Assembly: GCA_004557505.1 (NCBI GenBank)
Contig: SFGZ01000002.1
Span: 62,001 to 126,000, forward strand
Length of the DNA: 64,000 bases
Source of the DNA: Coriobacteriaceae bacterium
Lineage (GTDB): Bacteria; Actinomycetota; Coriobacteriia; Coriobacteriales; Atopobiaceae
Reading direction: 5' to 3'
Shown: piece after piece, positions 52,650 to 61,930 of the stretch
How the letters are laid out: the number at the start of each line of letters is the position of its first letter
How positions within the stretch are numbered: position 1 is the stretch's first letter
Notes under the pieces: model-generated
What the model saw: the letters and a program-made list of their open reading frames with translations, nothing else
The model's database searches: none
What the model was told of the DNA's origin: nothing
Made by a program: the position numbers and the translations under genes

Positions 52650-53688
52650 GGCAGCCTCTCTCATCGATAGGCTCGCCCAGGGGCACCGCTTGGAAAAAAG
52701 CGGGTACCGAACCCTCCTCGAGAGCGCCGGCGCGGAGGAGTACGCTTATGCTGCGGCGCTCGCGGACGCCGCGCGCAGGGAGGTTTACGGCACGGCGGTC
52801 TTCGTCCGGGGCCTTATCGAGATTGGCAACATCTGTAGGAACGACTGCTATTACTGTGGCATCAGGGCCTCCAACCGCAGATGCGCGCGGTATGCGCTCA
52901 CGAAGGAGCAGATTCTGGCCTGCTGCCGAGAGGGGTACGGCATCGGCTTTAGGACCTTTGTCTTGCAGGGTGGGGAGGGCACGCTGCCCCTCGAGCAGAT
53001 CCTTGCCATCATCGCGGGAATCCGGGGGGAGTTTCCCGACTGCGCAATCACGCTCTCCCTTGGGGAGTACGAAGCGTCTGCCTACGAGGAGATGATCGCT
53101 GCGGGCGCAAACCGCTACCTGCTGCGGCACGAGACGGCCGACGAGGCGCACTACCACAAGCTTCACCCGGCCACCATGTCCTTCCGCCACAGGATGCGCT
53201 GCCTGGAGTCCCTCCGCGAGGCGGGCTTTGCCGTCGGCTGCGGCTTTATGGTCGGATCGCCCTTCCAAACGTCCGAGACCATCACCTCGGACCTCAAGTT
53301 CATCGAGGAATTCTCTCCCGAAATGTGCGGCATCGGCCCGTTCCTCCCGCAGAGGGACACGCCGTTCGGGGGCTTTCCGGCAGGCTCGGCGGACCTTACC
53401 TGCTTCCTGCTGTCACTCATCCGCCTGATCAAGCCGAACGTCCTGCTTCCATCGACGACGGCGCTCGGCTCTCGCGAGGCGGACGGAAGGCGCAAAGGGA
53501 TTCTCGCGGGGGCCAATGTTGTCATGCCGAACCTGTCGCCCTTCGAGGTGAGGGGCAAGTACGCCCTCTACGACCACAAGCTCTCGACGGGCCCCGAATC
53601 CGCGCAGAACCTCGAGGCGCTGAAGAAGAGCCTGCGCGAAATAGGTTTTTCTGTCGCCGTATCCAGGGGCGACATCAAAAACATCTGA
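52639..53688 (+). CDS. hydE: [FeFe]-hydrogenase maturase HydE, radical SAM
   Basis: HydE acts in building the azadithiolate/diiron subcluster of the H-cluster. The 349-residue enzyme has the radical SAM motif CRNDCYYC after LIEIGNI, LQGGEGTLP, and the TIM-barrel segments of the BioB/HydE family (TLSLGEYEASAYEEMIAAGA, FMVGSPFQTSETITSDLKFI). It lies in the order regulator-hydE-hydG-hydF. Confidence 0.94.
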   Translation: MRTEAASLIDRLAQGHRLEKSGYRTLLESAGAEEYAYAAALADAARREVYGTAVFVRGLIEIGNICRNDCYYCGIRASNRRCARYALTKEQILACCREGYGIGFRTFVLQGGEGTLPLEQILAIIAGIRGEFPDCAITLSLGEYEASAYEEMIAAGANRYLLRHETADEAHYHKLHPATMSFRHRMRCLESLREAGFAVGCGFMVGSPFQTSETITSDLKFIEEFSPEMCGIGPFLPQRDTPFGGFPAGSADLTCFLLSLIRLIKPNVLLPSTTALGSREADGRRKGILAGANVVMPNLSPFEVRGKYALYDHKLSTGPESAQNLEALKKSLREIGFSVAVSRGDIKNI

Positions 53689-53725
53689 CAGGAAGAGTGT
53701 GCTCTGACTGGAAAGAAAGGGAAAA

Positions 53726-55183
53726 ATGATGGCTGTGTACGACCCAAGATCGCTCAAGGCGGAGGAATTCATCAATCATGAGGAAATCCTCGATACCATC
53801 CGCTACGCCAAGGCAAACAAGAACAACGTCGCGCTGATTGACAGCCTCCTCGAGAAGGCGAGGCCGAGGCGCTCCGCCGACGGCAAGTCCGTCCACTGCC
53901 AGGGCCTTACGCACCGGGAGGCGTCGGTGCTTCTCGCCTGCGACATCCCCGAGAAGCTCGAGGAGATGTACAAGCTCGCAAACGAGATCAAGCTCGCCTT
54001 CTACGGCAACCGCATCGTCATGTTCGCGCCGCTGTACCTCTCCAATTACTGCATCAACGGCTGCGTGTACTGCCCGTATCACAGCAAGAACAAGCACATC
54101 GCGAGAAAGAAGCTCACGCAGCAGGAGGTCCGCGACGAGGTCATTGCCCTACAGGACATGGGGCACAAGCGCCTTGCGATCGAGGCGGGCGAGGATCCCG
54201 TCAACAACCCCATCGAGTACATCCTCGACTGCATCCACACGATTTACTCCGTACACCACAAAAACGGCGACATCCGCAGGGTGAACGTCAATATCGCGGC
54301 GACGACGGTGGAGAACTACCGCAAGCTCAAGGAAGCGGGCATCGGCACCTACATCCTCTTCCAGGAGACCTATAACAAGAAGGGTTACCTGGAGCTCCAT
54401 CCCACGGGGCCCAAGCACGATTACGACTACCACACCGAGGCGATGGACCGCGCGATGGAGGGCGGCATCGACGACGTCGGCCTGGGCGTCCTGTTCGGGC
54501 TCGAGGGCTACGACTACGAGTTCGCGGGGCTTCTCATGCACGCGGAGCACCTCGAGGCGGTACACGGCGTGGGGCCGCACACGATCAGCGTGCCGAGGGT
54601 CAAGCACGCCGACGACATCGACCCAGACGTGTTTGACAACTCCCTCTCAGACGAGATGTTCAAGAGGATCATCGCCTGCATTCGCATAGCCGTTCCGTAC
54701 ACCGGCATGATCATCTCGACCAGAGAGAGCGAGGAGGTCCGCAACAAGGTCCTCGATCTTGGGATCTCCCAGATAAGCGGCGCCTCCAGGACCTCGGTCG
54801 GCGGCTATGCGGAAGAAGAGCGCCCCCACGATTCGGAGCAGTTCGACGTCTCTGACCAGCGCACGCTGGACGAGGTGGTCGCATGGCTGATGGAGCTTGA
54901 CCACATCCCCTCCTTCTGCACGGCGTGCTACCGGGCCGGAAGAACGGGCGACCGCTTCATGAGCCTGTGCAAAAACGGGCAGATCCTCAACTGCTGCCAC
55001 CCCAACGCGCTCATGACGCTCGCGGAATACCTCGTCGATTATGCAAGCCCCGCGACGCAGCGGCTCGGCTACGCCATGATCGCGCGTGAGCTCTCCAAGA
55101 TTCCAAACGAGAGGGTACAGCGCATCGCGACGGAGAACATCGAGAAGATCAAGGCCTCGAATCAGCGGGACTTCAGGTTCTGA
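53726..55183 (+). CDS. hydG: [FeFe]-hydrogenase maturase HydG, radical SAM tyrosine lyase
   Basis: HydG cleaves tyrosine to make the CO and CN ligands of the H-cluster. The 485-residue enzyme has the radical SAM motif CINGCVYC (after APLYLSNY) and the C-terminal auxiliary-cluster cysteines in CTACYRAGRTGDRFMSLCKN. Family segments EAGEDPVNNPIEYILD and TYILFQETYNKKGYLELHP are intact. The stop shares a base with the hydF start. Confidence 0.96.
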   Translation: MMAVYDPRSLKAEEFINHEEILDTIRYAKANKNNVALIDSLLEKARPRRSADGKSVHCQGLTHREASVLLACDIPEKLEEMYKLANEIKLAFYGNRIVMFAPLYLSNYCINGCVYCPYHSKNKHIARKKLTQQEVRDEVIALQDMGHKRLAIEAGEDPVNNPIEYILDCIHTIYSVHHKNGDIRRVNVNIAATTVENYRKLKEAGIGTYILFQETYNKKGYLELHPTGPKHDYDYHTEAMDRAMEGGIDDVGLGVLFGLEGYDYEFAGLLMHAEHLEAVHGVGPHTISVPRVKHADDIDPDVFDNSLSDEMFKRIIACIRIAVPYTGMIISTRESEEVRNKVLDLGISQISGASRTSVGGYAEEERPHDSEQFDVSDQRTLDEVVAWLMELDHIPSFCTACYRAGRTGDRFMSLCKNGQILNCCHPNALMTLAEYLVDYASPATQRLGYAMIARELSKIPNERVQRIATENIEKIKASNQRDFRF

Positions 55184-56412
55184 TGGGGGCGGCCACGGAC
55201 CTCAATGCGGTCGTCAGCGCGCAGAGGCTCCACATCGGCTTCTTCGGCGCGGTCAACAGCGGAAAATCGAGCCTTGTCAACGCGCTGACGGGCCAGGAGC
55301 TCTCCATCGTCTCCGATACCGAGGGGACCACGACGGACCCCGTGCAGAAGGCGATGGAGCTGCTCCCGCTCGGCCCCGTCGTCATCATCGACACGCCGGG
55401 CCTCGACGACGCGACGGAGCTCGGGAGGCTCCGCATCGAGCGCACGATGCAGATGCTGAGGAAAACCGACATCGCCGTGATCGTGACGGACGCCGCCGGG
55501 CCGGACGGGGAGACGGGGCGCTTCATCGAAAAGGTCAGGGAAAGGGGGATCCCCTTTCTCGTCGTCCGGAATAAATGCGACCTCGCAGAGTCTTCCGCAG
55601 AAGGGGAGGCGGGAGGCGTGCTCTCCGTCAGCGCGAAGACGGGGCAGAACCTCGACGTTTTGAAAAGACGCATCGCAGAGAGCGTCCCTACAGCCAAGGC
55701 GGAGAAGCGGATCGTCTCGGACTTGCTGCAGAAGGGCGACGTCGTCCTCCTCGTCACGCCGATTGACGAGTCCGCCCCGAAGGGGCGGCTCATCCTGCCC
55801 CAGCAGCAGACCATCCGCGACATTCTCGATGTCTGCGGCATCTGCATCACCGTGCAGCCGGACGAGCTTGCCCCCTCGCTCCGGCTGCTGCAAACGCCGC
55901 CGAGAATGGTGATCTGCGACTCGCAGGTCTTTGGCTTTGTCGATGCCGTGGTGCCAGAGGACATTGCGCTAACGTCGTTTTCCATCCTCTTCGCACGGTA
56001 TCGGGGCAACTTCGAGCAGCTCATCCGGGGCGCCCGCGCAATCGAGCGCCTGCAAGACGGCGACACGGTGCTGATCAGCGAGGGCTGCACCCATCGCCGC
56101 CAGTGCGGGGACATCGGCACGGTCAAGCTCCCAGGCTGGCTGCAAAAAGGCACGGGCAAAGAGCTTCGCTTCCGCTTCACCTCCGGCGGCGAGTTTCCCG
56201 AGGACCTCTCGGGAATAGACCTTGTGATTCACTGCGGCGGCTGCATGCTCAACGCAAGCGAGATGTCCGGCAGGCTGAGGGCCTGCGAGACAGGCGGCAT
56301 GAGCGTCACGAATTACGGCCTTGCCATCGCCAAGCTGCACGGAATTCTCGAGAGGTCGCTCTCGGTCTTCCGCCTTGGCAAGAAAGATGTGCGCCGCGCG
56401 AGCGCGCGCTGA
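55183..56412 (+). CDS. hydF: [FeFe]-hydrogenase maturation GTPase HydF
   Basis: HydF is the scaffold that hands the diiron subcluster to the hydrogenase. The 409-residue protein has a GTPase domain (P-loop GAVNSGKSSLVNAL, DTPGLDD, NKCD) and a C-terminal cluster-binding domain with CTHRRQC and HCGGCML, the conserved CxHx(n)HCxxC set. All three maturases are intact, but no hydrogenase structural gene is within the window. Confidence 0.95.
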   Translation: MGAATDLNAVVSAQRLHIGFFGAVNSGKSSLVNALTGQELSIVSDTEGTTTDPVQKAMELLPLGPVVIIDTPGLDDATELGRLRIERTMQMLRKTDIAVIVTDAAGPDGETGRFIEKVRERGIPFLVVRNKCDLAESSAEGEAGGVLSVSAKTGQNLDVLKRRIAESVPTAKAEKRIVSDLLQKGDVVLLVTPIDESAPKGRLILPQQQTIRDILDVCGICITVQPDELAPSLRLLQTPPRMVICDSQVFGFVDAVVPEDIALTSFSILFARYRGNFEQLIRGARAIERLQDGDTVLISEGCTHRRQCGDIGTVKLPGWLQKGTGKELRFRFTSGGEFPEDLSGIDLVIHCGGCMLNASEMSGRLRACETGGMSVTNYGLAIAKLHGILERSLSVFRLGKKDVRRASAR

Positions 56413-56416
56413 GAGT

Positions 56417-56446
56417 CCCCGCGCGTCTTGAGAAAGGCGCGCGGGG
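56417..56446 (+). terminator. intrinsic terminator after hydF
   Basis: A perfect 9-base stem CCCCGCGCG/CGCGCGGGG with a 12-base loop starts five bases after the hydF stop and is followed by TCCCGTTTC, so the T-run is weak. Confidence 0.6.
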
Positions 56447-56554
56447 TCCCGTTTCTACATGCAGGTGTAGCCGCTGTCCACGGGAGGGTGATCTAGCATG
56501 GGTGACGTCATGAGGTATGATAAGTACGCGCGAGATGCTTAACGACGAGGTGGC

Positions 56555-57196
56555 GTGATGGCGCTCAGAAATAAGCTCGGCATTGTCGATGAGATTGAGC
56601 TTGCCCATGAGGAGGAGCGCATATCGAAGCTGGCTGCCCTCCGGCTCTATCGCGACGGGACGTTGGACACGCTTGCCCCTGGCACCTTTGTCGCGCTCAA
56701 GGCCATCCATAAGGCCCTCTTCGGTGACATCTATGACTTTGCAGGCAAGATCCGCACAGAGAATCTTGCAAAGGGCAACTTCCGCTTTGCCTCTGCGCTC
56801 TACCTCAGGTCTGCAATCAGGTCAATCGAGGCTATGCCGCAGGGTGACTTTGACCAAATCGTCGAGAAGTACGTCGAGATCAACATCGCCCATCCCTTCC
56901 GCGAGGGTAATGGGCGCTCGGGGCGCATCTGGCTTGACCACATGTTCCGTCGCGAGCTCAGCCTCACGGTAGACTGGAGCCGCATTGGACGCGATGACTA
57001 CCTGCTCGCAATGGAGCGCAGCCCCGTGCGCGACCTTGAGATCAAGGCGCTGCTCGGGCAAGCGCTCTCGGGTGAATTGCATAGCGTTGCGCTCCTCGCG
57101 CGCAGCGTCGATGCCTCTTACTCCTATGAGGGCTATGACGCCTACCGCGCCCAAGATCTTAACCCCAAAATAACCGAAGGTGGCAGCGGGCGATAA
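56555..57196 (+). CDS. Fic domain protein
   Basis: The 213-residue protein (GTG 56555 or ATG 56558, behind GAGGTGG) has a complete Fic active site, HPFREGNGRSGRIW, near residue 112. The preceding FGDIYDFAGKIRTENLAKG is typical of Fic/DOC proteins of the type that includes YhfG-regulated Fic. It should transfer AMP to a target protein. No obvious antitoxin gene lies within 140 bases upstream, so whether it acts as a toxin is open. Confidence 0.88.
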   Translation: MMALRNKLGIVDEIELAHEEERISKLAALRLYRDGTLDTLAPGTFVALKAIHKALFGDIYDFAGKIRTENLAKGNFRFASALYLRSAIRSIEAMPQGDFDQIVEKYVEINIAHPFREGNGRSGRIWLDHMFRRELSLTVDWSRIGRDDYLLAMERSPVRDLEIKALLGQALSGELHSVALLARSVDASYSYEGYDAYRAQDLNPKITEGGSGR

Positions 57197-57287
57197 GGCT
57201 CAAATTCAAGGTGCAGCAGTAACAGACCAAAGCGACAGACGCGGTGTGCGGTGTCTTCGAGGGGGGCGGCCCAACTAGGGCGCGGCC

Positions 57288-57345
57288 GCTTGCCCGCGCG
57301 ACCTGGGGGCACGCGCGTCTGCTTGCCCGCGCGACCTGGGGGCAC
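57288..57345 (+). repeat. two direct copies of a 25-bp GC-rich sequence
   Basis: GCTTGCCCGCGCGACCTGGG plus GGCAC occurs at 57288-57312 and again at 57321-57345, 33 bases apart, in the Fic-antiporter gap. The function is unknown. It may be a short tandem duplication. Confidence 0.8.
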
Positions 57346-57408
57346 CCCGCGCCAGACAGTATGTCCGCGCTGTTTGAGCCCCTGAGCGGGCCCGTCCCGA
57401 GAGACCTA

Positions 57409-57417
57409 TGCTATAAT
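57409..57417 (+). promoter_or_regulatory. extended -10 promoter of the antiporter gene
   Basis: TGCTATAAT is an extended -10 element (TGn-TATAAT) in an AT-rich patch about 40 bases before the coding start. No good -35 box is seen, as is usual for extended -10 promoters. Confidence 0.6.
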
Positions 57418-57456
57418 GAATCAATTATTCAATCGATTCACCGTCTGACCAAGAGC

Positions 57457-59172
57457 ATGTATGCAGAAAGCGAGGTCTTCGTGATTCACGCCCTCATTTT
57501 TGTCGGGCTTATCGTGTTTGCCAGCGTAGTGGCAAGCAAGATATCTGACCACCTCGGCGCGCCCATGCTCCTCGCCTTCATTTTCCTGGGCATGTTGATT
57601 GGGGAGGAGGGGCTGGGCGGGGTTGCCTTCGACAACTTCTCACTGGCTAACAAACTGTGTTCCATAGCCCTGATTCTTATCATGTTTTATGGCGGCTTCG
57701 GCACCAACTGGAAGGCCGCCCGGCCGGTGGCGGCCAAGGCGGCCGTACTGGCCTCCCTCGGTGTCATCCTGACCGCCCTGGTGACCGGCGTCTTTTGCTT
57801 TTACGTCCTTAAATTCCCCCTGCTGGAGGCCTTTTTGCTGGGCAGTGTGATCGCCTCGACCGATGCGGCCTCAGTCTTCTCGATCCTGCGCGGCAGAAGC
57901 CTGTCCCTAAAAGAGCGGACGGACTCCCTGTTGGAGATGGAATCCGGATCGAACGACCCGTTTTCCTACATGATGACCATGATTTTCATCGCTCTGATGA
58001 AGGATGGGATTACCGCCGGCGCGGCCATCGGCATGCTTTTGGTCCAGGTCGGAATCGGTCTTCTGGTCGGAGTGGTCCTGGCCTGCCTCATGGTCTTCCT
58101 GCTGAAGTTGAACATCTTTGACATGAGCGGTATGAATGAGGCCCTGTTGGTGGCCCTGGCCCTGCTGGGATATGCCCTGCCGGAATTTTTGGGAGGAAAC
58201 GGCTACCTGAGCGTTTACCTGATCGGCATTATCATCGGAAACCAGGATTTCAAAAACAAGAGATCCCTGGTCAGCTTCTTTGACGGGCTCAATGTGCTCG
58301 CGCAAATCACCGTCTTCTTCCTGCTGGGCCTGTTGGCGAGCCCCTCGGGCGTCATTGCGGTCATGTTGCCAGGCTTGGCCATCATGCTGTTCATGACTGT
58401 CATCGGCCGCCCGGTCGCGGTCTTCAGCCTCCTGACGCTCTGCCGCAGGCCGCAGCCCTCCAGCACAGGGCAGAAGGCCGTCGTCTCCTGGGCGGGGATC
58501 CGCGGGGCGGCCAGCATCGTCTTTGCCATTATGGCCATGTCCTCCGGTGTGAACCTAACATACGACCTCTTCCACTATGTGTTCTCGATCGTGCTGTTCT
58601 CCTTGTTTATCCAGGGCGGCCTGTTGCCCACCGTGGCCAAGAAGACGGGCATGTATGAGCCGGACGGAAGCGTCCTGATGACCTTTAACGACTTCGAGGC
58701 CGACCGGTCGATCCAGTATGTGACGACTGAGGTGGGGGAGGACAGCCCCTTCGTCAACCGCCGCCTGTCTGAAATTGTCCTGCCAAAGGATATCCGCGTG
58801 ATTCTGATTGAGCGGGACGGAGTCCAATTTGTGCCGGACGGCAACTCGCTTTTTAAAGCGGGCGACATAGCGGTTATGTGCGGGTTGCAATATAACACGG
58901 ACAGCGGTCAGATCACCCTGACTCAGCGGACCTTGCTGCCACATGACGACGAGGTCGGTAAGGCGATCAAAGATTTAGATCTTTCTGACGGCAGGCGCAT
59001 TCAGGTGATCGAGCGAAATGACGGTCTGGTCATCCCTACGGGGGATGTTGTTTTGAATGAGGGCGACGTCATCGTCTTTAACCTTGAGTCCAGCCAGCCC
59101 ACGCGGGGCGAATTCCGTTTCAGCGTGAAGGACTGGTTGCGTGAGCGCTTTACCCGAAAGCAGGGCAACTAG
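57457..59172 (+). CDS. CPA1-type monovalent cation/proton antiporter with C-terminal TrkA-C domain (NhaP2/CvrA-like)
   Basis: I chose the ATG at 57457 (571 aa); a GTG at 57481 with GCGAGG upstream is an alternative. The N-terminal 400 residues have about 12 membrane helices and the CPA1 ion-site motif SVIASTDAASVFSIL and MESGSNDPFSYM. The C-terminal part has a RCK_C/TrkA-C domain (VGEDSPFVNRRLSEIVLPKDIRVILIERDG in pieces; LNEGDVIVFNLE). It exports K+ or Na+ in exchange for protons and keeps pH and osmotic balance. The base composition is lower in GC than its neighbours, so transfer is possible. Confidence 0.9.
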   Translation: MYAESEVFVIHALIFVGLIVFASVVASKISDHLGAPMLLAFIFLGMLIGEEGLGGVAFDNFSLANKLCSIALILIMFYGGFGTNWKAARPVAAKAAVLASLGVILTALVTGVFCFYVLKFPLLEAFLLGSVIASTDAASVFSILRGRSLSLKERTDSLLEMESGSNDPFSYMMTMIFIALMKDGITAGAAIGMLLVQVGIGLLVGVVLACLMVFLLKLNIFDMSGMNEALLVALALLGYALPEFLGGNGYLSVYLIGIIIGNQDFKNKRSLVSFFDGLNVLAQITVFFLLGLLASPSGVIAVMLPGLAIMLFMTVIGRPVAVFSLLTLCRRPQPSSTGQKAVVSWAGIRGAASIVFAIMAMSSGVNLTYDLFHYVFSIVLFSLFIQGGLLPTVAKKTGMYEPDGSVLMTFNDFEADRSIQYVTTEVGEDSPFVNRRLSEIVLPKDIRVILIERDGVQFVPDGNSLFKAGDIAVMCGLQYNTDSGQITLTQRTLLPHDDEVGKAIKDLDLSDGRRIQVIERNDGLVIPTGDVVLNEGDVIVFNLESSQPTRGEFRFSVKDWLRERFTRKQGN

Positions 59173-59764
59173 GCCCTTTGCAGCAAAAGGTGATGAAAGA
59201 ACGCGATGTCCCTGTACTCCCGTATCTGTGACACCCTCAGCTCAAGCTGGATCATCTTCTCCTGCCAGCCCTCATCCCCGTGCTTGTGCTGGTCCTGTTG
59301 CAAATCCCAAAATGCCCGTATCCCAAAAGTGTCCGAGACGGCTAATCCAGGCTCCCACTTGGTGACATCATCGTCGTCATAGTATCTGATGGCCCCAAAC
59401 CTCGAGGCCATGCTGTCCTTTCCATCGAGAAGTGCGTTCGCCCTCTCGAAGTCGTCAAGCAGGACTGCCATCATTCGAGCACGTTGTGGCAGATGACGAT
59501 GTCAAACGCTTCATCATCAAACGCCGACAGGGTCTCGACGCCACCCACCATCTGCGTATACTTGTAATCTCTCCATGCGTTTGCAAGCGTCGCCTCCGAT
59601 GGCTCTATCGCAGTCACTTCGTTTTTCTCTGCAAAATGATTGGCCGTGACTCCCTCGCCGCTTCCAAAGTCAAGCACTCGCCTCCCCTCTATCCCTCCCA
59701 TCTGCCTCCAGACCACTCTCTTGAACAGCCTCTCCCATGGCGGAAGCTCCGCAATGCTATGCAT
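59169..59764 (-). pseudogene. class I SAM-dependent methyltransferase, internally deleted
   Basis: The 5' part (ATG 59764, MHSIAELPPWERLFKRVV) has SAM motif I RRVLDFGSGEGVTANHF, acidic motif II TAIEPSEATL and ends DIVICHNVLE at a stop. The next frame starts directly with MAVLLDDFERANALLDGK and ends at 59169. In intact relatives about 35-40 residues (the RVLAPGG strand) connect the two parts, and they are missing here with a frame change. The product is unlikely to be active. It overlaps the end of the convergent antiporter gene by four bases. Confidence 0.7.
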
Positions 59765-59862
59765 GGCATCAGCGCCCTTCTCAGACGTTGGGATGGACGG
59801 GAACGGCCCTGCGGTCACTCATTACCCAGGGGCCGGGGGAGCTTAAACACGCCCGCGGCCGC

Positions 59863-59996
59863 CCGTTACTCCGTTCTACTCCGTTTTACTCCTTTATCAA
59901 CAGTTCAGAGGCCTTGTGGACAATCGAAATCGGACGCATTTGCGTCCGCGAGAACCGTTCTACTCCGTTCTACTCCGTTCTACTCCGTTCTACTCC
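59863..59996. repeat. two arrays of a 10-bp direct repeat flanking a palindrome
   Basis: CCGTTCTACT is repeated four times in tandem at 59955-59994. Three degenerate copies (CCGTTACT, CCGTTCTACT, CCGTTTTACT) stand at 59863-59890. Between them CGGACGCA-TT-TGCGTCCG (59931-59948) is a perfect palindrome. The block lies just past the 3' end of the AlbA_2 gene and upstream of the broken methyltransferase. It is not a CRISPR array because there are no spacers. It could be a regulator-binding or partition-like site. Confidence 0.75.
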
Positions 59997-60034
59997 TTCG
60001 TGCGAATGTCGGACAGTGCGGCAAGAGTCTGCTG

Positions 60035-61507
60035 TCATTTGTCTCCGAAGACCGCCTTGGAAAGGGAGTAGTACTGCGAGGGGTCATGCGTGCTGCTGCC
60101 ATGCCAGTCCAGCAGGCCCCTGTCATTTGCGAGCCTCTTGAGCGTTCGGGCACAGAGGGTGGGGCCTTTCCCGAGGGCCTTCCCCAAGGTTTTCGTGGTC
60201 ACCCGGCTGCGAGACATCGCAATCTGCATGGCAGCGATCTCGTACTCGTTGAGTCCCTCCAACACGTCCTTACCCACGGAGGTCTCCAGTTTGTCGTGCT
60301 GTCGTAGCACGCGCGAGGTCGCGCTGTTCTCCAGCGTCAGCAGTACCGACGCGTTGTTGGGTTCGGAGTAGGTGGGTTCGTTCAGGAAGAAGGAAGCCAT
60401 CTCGTCGTAGATGCGCTGCACACCCTCGTTGAGCTCCCGCACCCAGCCCATCTCCACCAGCGCTCGCGCGATGACGGGATTGCGCGAGAAGCGCGTGTAG
60501 CGCATGTTCTCCAGGGTCACGATGTTGGGGAGCCTGCCCGGCGAGAGCACCTCCATGCGGTCGTCGTACATAACTATGCGGATGTAGTCGCCCGAGAAGG
60601 CGTAGCTGCGGTGCGTGACGGCGTTCACCAGCCCCTCAAACCAGGCAAACTCGGGATACTCCGGTATGACCTTGAACCTGCCGCCCTTGCCCAGGAACTG
60701 GAACTCCCTCAGCAGGCTCGAGATCAGCTCCTTTGCGCCCTCGATTTGCTTGGGCAGCGGGCCGTCAAAGGTACGGTCCTTCACGATGTTCATACGGCTC
60801 CCGGTGGCGAGCTTCGTTCCGTTCACGCGCAGCACGCGCACCCGTGCCTGCGGCATGAACTTTCCCGGGTACTCCGAGAACAGGAGGGCACCCGCGTTGG
60901 TCAGATGACCCTCCACCAGGAAGCCCCTGCTCCGAAGCACATGCTCGTCGGAGAGTCCGGATGCCCCAATGTCGGCCTTATAGCGCGCTAGGACCTCTGC
61001 ATCCACGTCCTTGATAGACGATCGGTCCTGCACCTCGTTCTCGTAGCTGCGTTGATTCTTGTCATATTCAAGTGCCTGAACCTGTTCACGGTCGAGCTTC
61101 ACGCTCTTGTCCTTCTGACGCAGGAACACTTCCTTGTCACTGGTACGCGATACCACGTGGTCGGGCGACAGTTCGATGTTCAGCACGAGAATCTGGTCCT
61201 CCTCGCCCCTGGAGTTCGTCACGGGCACGCGCACGGGGTGTACCACAGGGCCGGGAGTGCATGTGGTGAGCGCGGCCTGCTCAAACTCCTCGATGTCGCG
61301 GGCACCGTCACGCCTGAAGCCGGTTATCTCTCCGTCATCTTCGATGCCAATGACCAGCTTGCCGCCCGAGGCGTTGGCGAACGCGCTGATGTGCTTCGCG
61401 ATCTCCTTCTCGTCCTTGCGGGCGCTCTTACGGTCGAAGTACTGGTTCTCCTTCTCTTCCGAGAAGAGCCTTGGATCGTTGGTGAGGATGGGCTGTTGCA
61501 TGGGCAT
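60035..61507 (-). CDS. AlbA_2 (Schlafen-type) domain ATP-binding transcriptional regulator
   Basis: The 490-residue protein (ATG 61507; ATG 61501 also possible) has an N-terminal AlbA_2 domain (ENQYFDRKSARKDEKEIAKH, ISAFANASGGKLVIGIEDDG), a middle HATPase_c_4-like domain (YPEFAWFEGLVNAVTHRSY, DRMEVLSPGRLPNIV, NPVIARALVEMGWVRELNEG) and C-terminal winged helices. Proteins of this design are annotated as putative transcriptional regulators or RNA-directed helicase-like factors, and some take part in phage defence. The role is not established. Confidence 0.82.
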   Translation of the reverse strand: MPMQQPILTNDPRLFSEEKENQYFDRKSARKDEKEIAKHISAFANASGGKLVIGIEDDGEITGFRRDGARDIEEFEQAALTTCTPGPVVHPVRVPVTNSRGEEDQILVLNIELSPDHVVSRTSDKEVFLRQKDKSVKLDREQVQALEYDKNQRSYENEVQDRSSIKDVDAEVLARYKADIGASGLSDEHVLRSRGFLVEGHLTNAGALLFSEYPGKFMPQARVRVLRVNGTKLATGSRMNIVKDRTFDGPLPKQIEGAKELISSLLREFQFLGKGGRFKVIPEYPEFAWFEGLVNAVTHRSYAFSGDYIRIVMYDDRMEVLSPGRLPNIVTLENMRYTRFSRNPVIARALVEMGWVRELNEGVQRIYDEMASFFLNEPTYSEPNNASVLLTLENSATSRVLRQHDKLETSVGKDVLEGLNEYEIAAMQIAMSRSRVTTKTLGKALGKGPTLCARTLKRLANDRGLLDWHGSSTHDPSQYYSLSKAVFGDK

Positions 61508-61930
61508 CTCCTAAAACTCTATGGAGAGCATTCTACTGCATCGTCCGGGCATCGCCCTAAGAGCCAGACTCCTTGCGGTGACATCTCGTGTACGTAAACG
61601 CAATTACCGGCCGTCAGCTTTTTGTAAGGTGCCATACGCCATGCCGCTTCGCGTGGTACTCGCCGGGAAGCATCCGTCACGCCGTGACCTCGGCTATGTC
61701 CTGCTGCTTCTCCGAGACCGTGCCCTGCACGCCGGAGTTGTCGAAGGTCACAGGGCCGCATAATGGGCATTATTTACGGAGACATGGTCCCGGGGCATAT
61801 TGTGGGCAAGGCAGGGGAACACTACATGCATGGGAAAACATGGTGCTAGGGGGGCCTGCTGTGTGATGGGCGCCATGGGTGGACAGTGGCACCATACGAG
61901 CATAGCGCATGGAAAGAGAAGGGTGGAGAC
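61508..61930. other. intergenic region with a possible decayed minus-strand remnant
   Basis: No intact gene is seen. On the minus strand a broken frame reads VTFDNSGVQGTVSEKQQDIA, then after a stop RMLPGEYHAKRHGVWHLTKS, which looks like the end of a lost protein. The promoters of the divergent AlbA_2 and SDR genes must lie here. Confidence 0.35.

Noticed and set aside
59955..59996. Tandem repeats considered as a CRISPR array
   Set aside because: The unit is only 10 bases and there are no spacers.
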